A stretch of DNA of 63,489 bases from Arcobacteraceae bacterium (GTDB lineage Bacteria > Campylobacterota > Campylobacteria > Campylobacterales > Arcobacteraceae). The notes under the pieces are model-generated. The model did no database searches and was not told where the DNA came from. It saw only the letters and a list, made by a program, of their open reading frames with translations. Of the stretch, positions 1 through 8,289 are shown in pieces. The stretch lies in NCBI GenBank assembly GCA_029934475.1, contig JAOZMC010000003.1, positions 1 to 63,489 on the forward strand, in the 5' to 3' direction. Every line of letters begins with the position of its first letter. Positions within the stretch are counted from its first letter, which is position 1. The translations under genes and the position numbers were made by a program.

Positions 1-1
1 G

Positions 2-1183
2 TCTGTACATCTGCGTATCACTAACAACTTGTTTAAATCCATCACCAAATCCCATCAATCTTAGACACTCTTTGGGTGTTAGCTTTCTTATTCTACCATT
101 ATTGTGAGTAACATAGTTATCTACTCCAGCTCTGTGCATTTTGTGCATAGATTGTAGTAGTGGTCTTGCTACTTCTAAATCAGTCTTAATAGTAGTTTTA
201 AAATTCTTAGTTCCAGGAGACAATACATATTTACTTACTTTATCCGATAAATAGTATTTCTCTTCTACTTCATTGATATTAAATATAAATTCATTAAACT
301 CTTGTTTATTTCTATTTTCATAAACAAAATCACCATGCCAGTTAAACTGCTGGTTTGCTTTTTGACATATTGATATGTCTCCATTGATCTGAGTATATCT
401 TTTTTTTCTATTTTTTGAGCTTGTGACAAAAGCAACACCTTTTTCTTTTAAATAATACTTGCTGTCAATATAATCTTCTAAAAAATCTTGCATTTTATGT
501 TCAAGTGGAATATTTTCAGGAAATGTAAAATCATTTGATTTATCTTTAAATCCAACGATAAATATTCTCTCTCTGTGTTGAGCTATACCATAATCTTTGG
601 CATTTAGCAACTTGTATGAATATTTGTATCCTAATTCATCAAATGTTGCTTTTATAGTCTCAAAAGTATTACCTTTGTCATGGTTTACAAGACCTTTGAC
701 ATTTTCATAAATAAATACTTTCGGTTGGCTCTCTTGGACAACTCTTGCAAACTCATAAAACAATGTCCCCCTAGTATCATCAAGGCCTTTTCTTTTTCCT
801 ATCATTGAAAAAGATTGACAAGGACTTCCTCCTACAAGCAAATCTATTTTGTTTGTGTATTTTTTACCATTGATATCTAGCACATCATTATACCAGTTTT
901 GGTCGTTTATATGATAGTTTGCAAAATAACTTTCTTTGACAAACTTATCATTGTCACAGGCAAAAATAATTTCATGATTTAGCTTCAATCTTTTCATAGC
1001 AAACTCAACAGCTCCAATACCTGAAAACATTGTTGCTAGTCGTATTTTAGATTGTTTATAAGCAAATTTTTTATCAACCCAGTTTGGTTTTTTATCATCT
1101 AGTTCTGATAATTTTGTGTTGTTCTTGAGTTTATAAAACGATTTATCATTAAAGCTTTTTTGCGTTGTGTTTGCTTGACTCAT
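2..1183 (-). CDS. DNA (cytosine-5)-methyltransferase, C-terminus cut by window edge
   Basis: C5-cytosine DNA methyltransferase of a restriction-modification or orphan system. The translation shows the ordered family motifs: motif I MFSGIG (about residues 52-57), catalytic motif IV GGSPCQSF with the PC pair at 121-122, motif VI ENVKGL (160-165), motif VIII QHRERIFIVGF (about 202) and motif IX LTPKECLRLMGF. It runs off the left edge at position 2 just before the expected motif X (GN(S/A)V), so only a few residues are missing. The ATG at 1183 is preceded by GTAGGAG about 9 nt upstream. No restriction endonuclease is visible to its right; one could lie to the left. Target specificity cannot be read. 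Confidence 0.93.
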   Translation of the reverse strand, partial: MSQANTTQKSFNDKSFYKLKNNTKLSELDDKKPNWVDKKFAYKQSKIRLATMFSGIGAVEFAMKRLKLNHEIIFACDNDKFVKESYFANYHINDQNWYNDVLDINGKKYTNKIDLLVGGSPCQSFSMIGKRKGLDDTRGTLFYEFARVVQESQPKVFIYENVKGLVNHDKGNTFETIKATFDELGYKYSYKLLNAKDYGIAQHRERIFIVGFKDKSNDFTFPENIPLEHKMQDFLEDYIDSKYYLKEKGVAFVTSSKNRKKRYTQINGDISICQKANQQFNWHGDFVYENRNKQEFNEFIFNINEVEEKYYLSDKVSKYVLSPGTKNFKTTIKTDLEVARPLLQSMHKMHRAGVDNYVTHNNGRIRKLTPKECLRLMGFGDGFKQVVSDTQMYR

Positions 1184-1629
1184 ATACTTCAACTCCTACA
1201 TTTTTGATATTTTATCTTAATAGTCTTAAATAAACATCACAAAGTGACTGTTCGCACATCTTGAGTAGTTTTCACTTTTTAGCTCTCTTATGCTCCAGTT
1301 GTTTTGTGATGATTGTGTTTCATAAAAGCTTCTTTCTTTTTTGTTTGATATTCGTGTCAAAAAAATATAATACGACCAACTTAACATAAATTTCGCAGAT
1401 ACTGTCTGCGATTTCTCTCTTGCACCAAGGCTGAAGCTCGGCACAAGAGAATTTTAACTTCATTAGATGTCTCACTTGCACTATCGCTTACCGACCCACA
1501 AGTGGGTCGCCGCTCCCTGTGCCAAGTGTTCGCACCGTGTGCTCATGGACAAACTCACAATATATTATTATATCAAATATTGCTTAACTATAGAAAAATA
1601 ACGAAATGCCAGAAAAACTTACAGATAAC
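1184..1629. other. Gene-poor 446-bp spacer with small inverted repeats
   Basis: No convincing gene. Two perfect small inverted repeats are visible: TCGCAGA/TCTGCGA (1393-1399 and 1405-1411, 5-nt loop) and GACCCAC/GTGGGTC (1493-1499 and 1502-1508). The stretch around 1425-1550 is richer in GC than its flanks. It lies upstream of the methyltransferase and downstream of the ATPase gene. Short open frames on both strands lack recognisable features. Confidence 0.5.
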
Positions 1630-2934
1630 TTATAACAACAAAAACTCCAATACATTGATAACCTCTATATCAAATCCGTTGTGATTTATTGTTTTGCTAT
1701 CATCAAAAGTTATGACCTTGGCTTTGATATGCTCTTTTAACTCCTTTTTTGCCTCAACAAAAACTCTCAACTCTCTATCAGCTGTTTTTTCATTTTCTAA
1801 GCTAGTAGTAACTTGTATCAACTCTATATAATTTTCTCTTTTTATCAAAAAATCAACTTCAAATCCATTTTTTGTCTTATAGTAGTAAATCTCTTGAGTC
1901 GTTCGTCTAATCTCCAAAAAAACGATATTTTCCAAGTTAGCACCAATTTTTTGAGATATATTAAAAGAGACAGCATTTGAAAAGCCTGTATCTATAGAGT
2001 AGATTTTTTTGGGATTTGCCACTTGTTTTTTATAAGAATAGTCAAACTTACCGATAGATAAAATCATATAGCTATTGACAAGATATTCCATATAGTCTCT
2101 CGCCGTATCAAAAGATATAGAAAAATGATTTTTCAATTTATTCAAAGAGTTTATTGTGGAGTTGTTTGATAGCAAAAATAGAGACATTTCATGAAGCACT
2201 TGATAATTTTTGAGCCTATATCTTGCTACTATATCCCTAAGCAGTATAGAATCATAATAATTATTCATAATATCATTTTTCGAAGTTTCATCATCTATCA
2301 AAGCAGTTCTAGGAAATCCACCATGTTTTATAAAGTTGTTAAACAGCTGTTGTGTTTTTGCTGTGTTGTGTATGAGCTCTGCTTTTGTGCTTATATTTAT
2401 ATCAAGAAAAGACAGAAACTCTTTGAAACTTAGAGGAAATACCTCTATATCAAGATACCTACCACCTATAGCAGTACCAAACTCAACTCCAAGCAGATGC
2501 GAGTTTGAGCCTGTCACATATATGGCATTGTTGTTTAGCTCGTATTCTTTCAATACCCATTGTTCCCAATTTTTGATATTTTGTATTTCGTCTAACATTA
2601 TGACGATATCGCCTACTGGATGTATGTATTCTATGTAGATTTTTTTGATATCTTCTAGTATGGTTTGTTCGTCAAACATTCTGAACCGCTGATCTTCAAA
2701 ATTGACAAAAAGTATATTTTTTATATCTGTGCCGTCTTTTACCAATCTTTTGATTTCGTTGATGAGCAGTGTTGATTTGCCACTTCGTCTGACTCCTTTT
2801 ATGACTATAATCTCTTTTGCTTTTGATTTTTGTTTGATATCTTGCTCGTAGTGTTTTCTTGAAAATGTTTCTGGCAGATCTTTAAACCAGTAATTCCAAT
2901 CATTTATTATCTCAAATATTTTGTCTTTTTTCAT
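1630..2934 (-). CDS. AAA ATPase with DUF4143 C-terminal domain
   Basis: Predicted ATPase of the AAA_14/DUF4143 family, 434 aa, a normal length for it. Walker A is GVRRSGKST (residues 47-55) and Walker B VIMLDEIQN (about 111-119), followed by a sensor-like VTGSNSHLL (140-148). The C-terminal part carries the DUF4143 signature around residue 360 with GFEVDFLI, reminiscent of a PD-(D/E)XK nuclease core. Members are widespread, often strain-variable, and their role is poorly defined; some lie next to toxin or defence genes. It is a single-gene unit with an SD (AGGAGAAAAG) before the ATG and a repeat-rich, operator-like promoter region upstream (2957-3010). Confidence 0.85.
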   Translation of the reverse strand: MKKDKIFEIINDWNYWFKDLPETFSRKHYEQDIKQKSKAKEIIVIKGVRRSGKSTLLINEIKRLVKDGTDIKNILFVNFEDQRFRMFDEQTILEDIKKIYIEYIHPVGDIVIMLDEIQNIKNWEQWVLKEYELNNNAIYVTGSNSHLLGVEFGTAIGGRYLDIEVFPLSFKEFLSFLDINISTKAELIHNTAKTQQLFNNFIKHGGFPRTALIDDETSKNDIMNNYYDSILLRDIVARYRLKNYQVLHEMSLFLLSNNSTINSLNKLKNHFSISFDTARDYMEYLVNSYMILSIGKFDYSYKKQVANPKKIYSIDTGFSNAVSFNISQKIGANLENIVFLEIRRTTQEIYYYKTKNGFEVDFLIKRENYIELIQVTTSLENEKTADRELRVFVEAKKELKEHIKAKVITFDDSKTINHNGFDIEVINVLEFLLL

Positions 2935-2956
2935 CTTTTCTCCTATAAGTTTTCAA

Positions 2957-3010
2957 ATTCAGTCGTTTGACTGACTGAATTATACCACAATCACCTTGTA
3001 TACTGACTGA
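2957..3010. promoter_or_regulatory. Operator-like ACTGACTGA repeats upstream of the ATPase gene
   Basis: ATTCAGT (2957-2963) is inverted as ACTGAAT (2974-2980), with an inner CAGTC/GACTG pair. The nonamer ACTGACTGA occurs at 2970-2978 and again at 3002-3010, 32 bp apart (about three helical turns). The position just upstream of the ATPase start at 2934 suits a repressor-binding region. This is inference from symmetry only. Confidence 0.4.
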
Positions 3011-3046
3011 TTTTGCCAGATATTTAGAAAAATTGTCCAAAACACT

Positions 3047-3895
3047 CTAAAACAACTTTTTGAAACTATGACAATACGGCTTTGAGTTCTTGCCTTGATA
3101 ATAGTCCTGATGATAACTTTCAGCTTTGAAAAACTTCGCCTGTGGTTCTATAGTTGTAGCTACTTTGTGTCCCAATTTTTCAATAGTAGCAAACACTTTT
3201 TTGATAGTTTTGCGCTCCTCTTTGTCACTTGTAAATACCGCACTGAGATATTGTGTCCCTATATCTGGACCTTGACCGTTTGTCTGTGAAAAGTCATGTA
3301 TTTGCATGAAAAACTTCAGCAAACCTTCATAAGAAACTTTTGTTTTGTCATATGCTATCTGGACTACTTCAAGGTGTCCTGTGTTGCCTTTGAGCACCTC
3401 TTGATAGGTTGTCCTGCTTTCATCGCCACCCATATAGCCAGATACTGCTGATATTACACCTTTTAGATTTTCAAAGAAGTATTCCACTCCCCAAAAGCAC
3501 CCACCAGCGAAATATGCTTTGTCAAACTTGTCGTCAGATGTTGGCACAAAACTCAAGCTCAACGAATTGACACAATACCTCGTGCTTTTTGGTGTCATCT
3601 GCTCACCTTTAAACAGATGACCTAGATGTCCGCCACAATTAGCACAAACTATCTCAACTCGCTGTCCATCTTTGTCTGGTATCTGACGCACACTATTGTA
3701 TAGGTTATCATCAAAACTAGGCCAACCACTTTGGCTATCGAACTTTTGTGATGATTTGAAAAGTGGCGCATCGCAATATTTACATTTATACAGACCATCT
3801 TCATAAAACTTGTCGTATTTACCACTAAAAGGCGACTCGGTGCCTTTGTGTAGTATGATATTTTGTTCCTGCTGTGTCAAGCTGTTTGTTTTCAT
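3047..3895 (-). CDS. msrBA: Fused peptide methionine sulfoxide reductase MsrB-MsrA
   Basis: Bifunctional repair enzyme that reduces both R- and S-methionine sulfoxide in oxidised proteins. The N-terminal half is MsrB: zinc-binding CxxC pairs at C38/C41 and C84/C87 and catalytic C108 in RYCVNSLSLSF. The C-terminal half is MsrA with the active-site GCFWG motif (C133 catalytic). Length 282 aa fits a two-domain fusion; the order B then A differs from the A-B order of many other fusions. No clear signal peptide is seen, so it is probably cytosolic. It is monocistronic, divergent from deaD, with a TATAGT -10-like hexamer on the minus strand at 3912-3917. Confidence 0.95.
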   Translation of the reverse strand: MKTNSLTQQEQNIILHKGTESPFSGKYDKFYEDGLYKCKYCDAPLFKSSQKFDSQSGWPSFDDNLYNSVRQIPDKDGQRVEIVCANCGGHLGHLFKGEQMTPKSTRYCVNSLSLSFVPTSDDKFDKAYFAGGCFWGVEYFFENLKGVISAVSGYMGGDESRTTYQEVLKGNTGHLEVVQIAYDKTKVSYEGLLKFFMQIHDFSQTNGQGPDIGTQYLSAVFTSDKEERKTIKKVFATIEKLGHKVATTIEPQAKFFKAESYHQDYYQGKNSKPYCHSFKKLF

Positions 3896-3961
3896 ATTTG
3901 TCCTTTTTGATACTATAACGAAATATTCTTAGTATTGTCTTGCTACGATTTATATTTTTTG

Positions 3962-3969
3962 GATACAAT
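3962..3969 (+). promoter_or_regulatory. -10 element GATACAAT upstream of deaD
   Basis: GATACAAT lies 21-28 nt before the deaD TTG start in a T-rich context. The same octamer precedes tkt, hemN and ilvD in this window at similar distances, supporting a housekeeping sigma-70 -10 element. Confidence 0.55.
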
Positions 3970-3989
3970 GCGATATAAAAGGATAAATA

Positions 3990-5852
3990 TTGACAAACAC
4001 TACATTTGAAGACCTGCAATTAGACGAAAATGTCTTAAAAGCAGTTCAAGCAGCCGGATACGAAAGTCCGTCACCCATACAAGAGCAGATGATACCATAT
4101 ATGCTAAAAGGAGGCGATGTCTTGGGACAAGCTCAGACAGGCACAGGCAAGACAGCAGCATTTGCACTGCCTATACTCTCTACACTTGATACCAAAAAGA
4201 AAAAGCCGCAAGTGCTAGTGCTAGCACCCACAAGAGAGTTAGCGATACAAGTAGCTCAAGCTTTTCAAGGATATTCAAAATTTTTGAAAAACTTCCACAT
4301 ACTGCCTATATATGGCGGACAAGACTATGGTGTCCAGCTTCGAGGACTCAAGAGAAATCCACAAGTCATAGTTGGCACTCCAGGGCGAGTGATGGATCAT
4401 ATCAAAAAGGGTACACTAGTCATAGATGAGATCACTACTATGGTGCTAGACGAAGCGGATGAGATGTTAAATATGGGTTTCATAGAGGATATAGAGTGGA
4501 TACTTAAACACACCCCAGACGACAGACAGATAGCTTTGTTTAGTGCTACTATGCCAAATGCTATCAAAAAGATAAGTAGCAGATACCTAAATAATCCAGA
4601 GCATATCATCATCAAGATGAAGACAGCCACAGCCGATACGATAAACCAGCGGTTTTGGATGGTGAGCGGACTACACAAGATAGATGCCTTGACTAGGATA
4701 CTAGAAGTAGAAAAATATGATGGAGTGCTGATATTTGTGCGAACCAAATCCATGACCACACAGCTAGCCGATAGTTTGAGTGCTAGAGGTCTGGCCGCAT
4801 CTGCTTTAAATGGCGATATGAATCAAGCTCAAAGAGAAAAGATGGTAAACCAGCTCAAAAAAGGCAAGATAGATATACTTATAGGCACAGATATAGTAGC
4901 CCGTGGTTTAGATATAGATAGGATTACTCATGTCATAAACTACGATATACCATACGATACCGAAAGTTATATCCACAGGATTGGTAGGACTGGACGAGCA
5001 GGCAAGACTGGCGAGGCTATACTGTTTGTAGCTCCACGAGAGAGAAACTTGCTTCGCGCTATAGAAAAAGCAACCAAAAAACCGATAGAGAGGATGAGCT
5101 TGCCATCGGTCAAAGATATCAACGACAACCGTGTCACAAGATTCAAAGAGCAGATAACCCAAGTGCTAAACAAAAATGGTTTGGAAAGCTACAATGACAT
5201 AGTCCAAAGCTACCAAGATGAATTTAATATACCAGCTATAGAGATAGCAGGGGCATTAGCCAAGATAGCCAGAGGCGGTGACCCACTGGAGCTCAAAGAT
5301 GTCAAAGAACAAAATGTAGACTACAACAACAGTGGCGATGTACCAGCGACTATCAAAGATGGATTTAAACGATACCGACTATCGGTAGGGTCAAAAGACG
5401 GTGTAAAGACAGGCAATATCGTAGGGGCATTGGTAAACGAAGGCAAACTAGATGGCGATGAGATATCAAAGATAGAGATATACGATATATTTAGCACGGT
5501 TGATCTGCCAGATGACTTAGTAGATAGCAGGATAGACGAGCTTTCACAGATACGAATAAACGGCAGAAAGCTAGAGTTGGGCGAGCCAAACGATAGTGAG
5601 ATGAAAGCAAAAGCAAGATCAAGACGAAGAACCAAAGATGAAAGAGGCGGAAGTAGACGAGGGCGACACGACAGAGGCGGAAGCAGAGATGGTAGAAGTA
5701 GAAGTAGAAGTAGTAGAGGCGGAAGTAGAGATAGCAGAAGCAGAGATGGTGGAGGTAGAGATGGTAGAGCTAAAAGAAACGATGACCACGGAAACTGGAG
5801 AGACGGCGACAACAGTGGTGGTGGCGATAGAAGCAGAAACAACAGACGATAA
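3990..5852 (+). CDS. deaD: DEAD-box ATP-dependent RNA helicase with RGG-rich tail
   Basis: RNA helicase that unwinds structured RNA, with likely roles in ribosome assembly, cold response and mRNA turnover. Motifs: Q-motif region SPIQEQ (28-33), motif I AQTGTGKT (48-55), DEAD (154-157), SAT (185-187), ARGLDID (about 303-309) and HRIGRTGR (329-336). A DbpA-like RNA-binding domain follows at about 465-540. The last roughly 75 residues form an Arg/Gly/Ser-rich tail encoded by imperfect GA-rich repeats (about 5640-5850). I chose the TTG at 3990 because AAAGGA lies 7 nt upstream and the N-terminus fits the family. trpF begins 3 nt after the stop, so the two are probably co-transcribed. Confidence 0.95.
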   Translation: MTNTTFEDLQLDENVLKAVQAAGYESPSPIQEQMIPYMLKGGDVLGQAQTGTGKTAAFALPILSTLDTKKKKPQVLVLAPTRELAIQVAQAFQGYSKFLKNFHILPIYGGQDYGVQLRGLKRNPQVIVGTPGRVMDHIKKGTLVIDEITTMVLDEADEMLNMGFIEDIEWILKHTPDDRQIALFSATMPNAIKKISSRYLNNPEHIIIKMKTATADTINQRFWMVSGLHKIDALTRILEVEKYDGVLIFVRTKSMTTQLADSLSARGLAASALNGDMNQAQREKMVNQLKKGKIDILIGTDIVARGLDIDRITHVINYDIPYDTESYIHRIGRTGRAGKTGEAILFVAPRERNLLRAIEKATKKPIERMSLPSVKDINDNRVTRFKEQITQVLNKNGLESYNDIVQSYQDEFNIPAIEIAGALAKIARGGDPLELKDVKEQNVDYNNSGDVPATIKDGFKRYRLSVGSKDGVKTGNIVGALVNEGKLDGDEISKIEIYDIFSTVDLPDDLVDSRIDELSQIRINGRKLELGEPNDSEMKAKARSRRRTKDERGGSRRGRHDRGGSRDGRSRSRSSRGGSRDSRSRDGGGRDGRAKRNDDHGNWRDGDNSGGGDRSRNNRR

Positions 5853-5855
5853 TAT

Positions 5856-6452
5856 ATGTTTGTCAAAATCTGCGGTATCACAAACTTAGCAGATGCTATA
5901 CACAGCATAGACAGCGGAGCAGATGCTTTGGGTTTTGTGTTTTATGACAAAAGCCCACGATATATAGCTCCACAAAAAGCTCAAGATATTATAAAACAAC
6001 TCCCACCATTTGTCAAATATTTTGGACTTTTTGTCAATCACACAGCAGATGAGATAAACGATATATCAAAAATAACCGGCATAGATATAGCACAGCTACA
6101 TTTTAACTGCGATGATACACTCAAAGAGAAACTAGAAGTCAAATACATAGAAGTCATCCGAGCCAAACAGATAGATGATATAGTGCTAGACCATGACAAA
6201 TTTTATATAGTGGATAGTTTTGTAGATGAGTATGGCGGTCAAGGCAAAAGATTGCAGCTACAGTGGTTTGAATATCAAGATAACTCAAAGATTATTTTAG
6301 CCGGAGGACTAACACACAAAAACTTATATCAACTAAAAAATTATGGTTTTTGTGGAGCCGATGTCAGTAGTGGCGTAGAACAAACTATAGGTCAAAAAGA
6401 CCCACAAAAACTCAAACAATTTTGCGACAATGCTCGTGCAATATCTAGATAG
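5856..6452 (+). CDS. trpF: Phosphoribosylanthranilate isomerase
   Basis: Catalyses the Amadori rearrangement of phosphoribosylanthranilate to CdRP in tryptophan synthesis. The start MFVKICGIT carries the conserved KICG catalytic-cysteine motif; GADALGFVFY and the C-terminal phosphate-binding ILAGGLT and GADVSSGVE segments are present. At 198 aa it is a complete single-domain (beta/alpha)8 enzyme. No other trp gene is nearby; it follows deaD by 3 bp and overlaps the exonuclease gene by 23 bp, so it is likely cotranscribed with unrelated genes. Confidence 0.95.
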   Translation: MFVKICGITNLADAIHSIDSGADALGFVFYDKSPRYIAPQKAQDIIKQLPPFVKYFGLFVNHTADEINDISKITGIDIAQLHFNCDDTLKEKLEVKYIEVIRAKQIDDIVLDHDKFYIVDSFVDEYGGQGKRLQLQWFEYQDNSKIILAGGLTHKNLYQLKNYGFCGADVSSGVEQTIGQKDPQKLKQFCDNARAISR

Positions 6453-7209
6453 ACTTCAAAAACTCCTCACCAAAGCTCCCATACCTATGGACAGGTTTCT
6501 AGAATTTTTATGCAAAAGCGAGACTACATTTTGTGATACTTCACTAGAGTTGGAACTTTTAGTTGATAGTGGATTTGCTCTTGATATCATAGATGATGTG
6601 GTGTATTATAGACCCACTATCACACACATATCAGACCAGCAGTTTTGTATAGTAGATATAGAGTGTAGCGACAGTATCAAAAATTGCGGGCAGATCATAG
6701 AGATAGGGGCTGTCAAATACAAAAGCGGACAAACTATAGATAGATTTGAGAGTTTGGTGTATTGTAGCAACATATCGACACATATTCACCGTATCACAGG
6801 CATAGATACCGATATGCTATACACAGCTCCACCACTATCACAAGTGCTCAAACAGTTTGTAGAGTTTCTAGGTGATAGTGTCTTTGTAGCACATGATGTG
6901 AAGTTTGACTATAAGTTTATCAACCATAGCTTAGCAAAAGAGGGTTTGCAAGTTATAGCAAATACAAGGTTGTGCACAATAGATCTATCAAAGCGGATTA
7001 TTAACACAGAAAAATACGGTCTAAGACATCTCAAAGATTTTCTAGGTATCAACATAAGCGACCATCATAGAGCCTATAGCGATGCTATGAGCACCAAAGA
7101 TATATTTGATATCTGTTTGAAGTTTTTGCCGACAGATATCAAGACAACATCACAGCTAATAGAGTTTAGTCAAAGCGATAATATCAAAAACACCAAAGCA
7201 AAAACATAA
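6430..7209 (+). CDS. DEDDh 3'-5' exonuclease (DnaQ/PolC-epsilon-like)
   Basis: Member of the DNA polymerase III epsilon/DnaQ exonuclease superfamily, 259 aa. ExoI is VDIECSD (first acidic pair D-x-E), ExoII AHDVKFDYKF and ExoIII HHRAYSDA, giving the DEDDh catalytic set. About 70 residues precede the nuclease domain, longer than a minimal epsilon subunit. The ATG at 6430 overlaps trpF by 23 bp, indicating translational coupling. A second DnaQ-like gene lies at 39270-39911, so which one serves as the replicative proofreader cannot be said; this one could instead act in repair or RNA trimming. Confidence 0.85.
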   Translation: MLVQYLDRLQKLLTKAPIPMDRFLEFLCKSETTFCDTSLELELLVDSGFALDIIDDVVYYRPTITHISDQQFCIVDIECSDSIKNCGQIIEIGAVKYKSGQTIDRFESLVYCSNISTHIHRITGIDTDMLYTAPPLSQVLKQFVEFLGDSVFVAHDVKFDYKFINHSLAKEGLQVIANTRLCTIDLSKRIINTEKYGLRHLKDFLGINISDHHRAYSDAMSTKDIFDICLKFLPTDIKTTSQLIEFSQSDNIKNTKAKT

Positions 7210-7261
7210 TTGAACACACCCTCTATTAAACAACAAGTTCATAGGTTTGTGATAGTTTTTG

Positions 7262-7428
7262 TCGTAGTAGCGACATAAAAAAACGGCAAGGAGATATCAA
7301 TCCCCACAGTAGTATTTTGTGTTAGTCATTGGTGTTGTCTCACTCGTGCCTTGCTAGTAGCTGGTATCTAGCTGCTAGAGACTAGAAAACCAGTCTCCAG
7401 CCTCCAAGCCACCAGTCCCTAGTCTCTA
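7262..7428 (-). repeat. TAGTCTC-type 3'-end element (petC copy)
   Basis: Read on the minus strand, this stretch starts at the petC stop codon and aligns over about 110 bp with the stretch after infA (33297-33440). Shared blocks include CTAGAGACTAG, GGCTGGAGACT, TTTTCTAGTCTCTAGCA and CTACTAGCAAGGCAC. GAGACTA and TAGTCTC heptamers form a hairpin. It then runs to CTTGCCGTTTTTTT, so it may act as the petC terminator. The petC TAG stop is itself inside a TAGTCTC unit. Confidence 0.6.
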
Positions 7429-8289
7429 GTGTACATCTCTCCAAACTTTAAATTTCCACAACCATGCAAATATAGCAAAGATTAGCAGATAGCCCAAAAA
7501 TGGCCATGCTAGATTTTCTCTGTCTTGTTTTTTGCTGTCGCCTACATTTTCCATATAGGTTATGACTTGCTCCTCTGCCTTTTTGGTCAAACCAACTCGT
7601 GGCATAGAGGTTCCTGCTAAGTGCTTTTGTGGGTTGTTGATAAACTCGTGCAAGTAGTCTTTGCTTCTACTTCTTATGTATTGAGATAGATCAGGAGCTT
7701 TTGCACCCATATATTTCGATACATCACTTCTAGCTTTCATACTACCGCCGTAAAAGTCGCCGTATTTGATACTATGACATCTCTGACATGCATTGGCAAA
7801 TACTTGTTTGTTTGATAGCTCTTTTGGTGCTATACTTTGCAAGTATGCTACCATATCTGCTACCTCTTGAGGTGGCATCCAGTTGTATGATGGCATAGGA
7901 TGAGTTACACCGTCTACAAACTTGTGTTTGGTGTTTGTAGCTGTTGCTGGATCATTTATAAATGCGGCTAGATAGTCAGCACTATATATCAAGCCAGATG
8001 AACCTAGATCTGGTGGCACTACACCATATGAAGCAGCACTTGTAGCATCGTCCATAAGTGGTGGAAAGTTGGCACTTTTTATACTATGACAAGCGATACA
8101 GTTGGCTTCTACTAGAGTCTTGCCGTTAGCTGCATCACCTTTCAGATCGCCTAGACCTTTTAGCTCTTTGAAGCTATAATCAGGTTTATCTACATGCTCG
8201 TGCATTTGACTATGCGCAAATGGTTCAACTCCCCAATACAATATACCTGTAAAGACGACCAATATCGCCAATATTTTAAACTCTCTCAT
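7426..8289 (-). CDS. petC: Ubiquinol-cytochrome c reductase, di-haem cytochrome c subunit
   Basis: Cytochrome c subunit of the bc1 complex, passing electrons from the Rieske protein to soluble cytochrome c. Two c-haem sites are visible, CIACH (64-68) and CQRCH (168-172), each in a separate half-protein, which is the di-haem type rather than classical mono-haem c1. An N-terminal hydrophobic segment (about 5-20) and a C-terminal one (about 262-280) anchor it, with the haem domains in the periplasm. Length 287 aa. It overlaps petB by one base (position 8289), at the end of petABC. Confidence 0.93.
   Translation of the reverse strand: MREFKILAILVVFTGILYWGVEPFAHSQMHEHVDKPDYSFKELKGLGDLKGDAANGKTLVEANCIACHSIKSANFPPLMDDATSAASYGVVPPDLGSSGLIYSADYLAAFINDPATATNTKHKFVDGVTHPMPSYNWMPPQEVADMVAYLQSIAPKELSNKQVFANACQRCHSIKYGDFYGGSMKARSDVSKYMGAKAPDLSQYIRSRSKDYLHEFINNPQKHLAGTSMPRVGLTKKAEEQVITYMENVGDSKKQDRENLAWPFLGYLLIFAIFAWLWKFKVWRDVH

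Noticed and set aside
1226-1444. 72-codon ORF between methyltransferase and ATPase
   Set aside because: No motif, no good SD, and it contains an inverted repeat; probably spacer.
5321-5908. 195-codon minus-strand Leu/Ser/Pro-rich ORF opposite the deaD tail
   Set aside because: Mirror of the RGG-rich repeats; no independent gene features.
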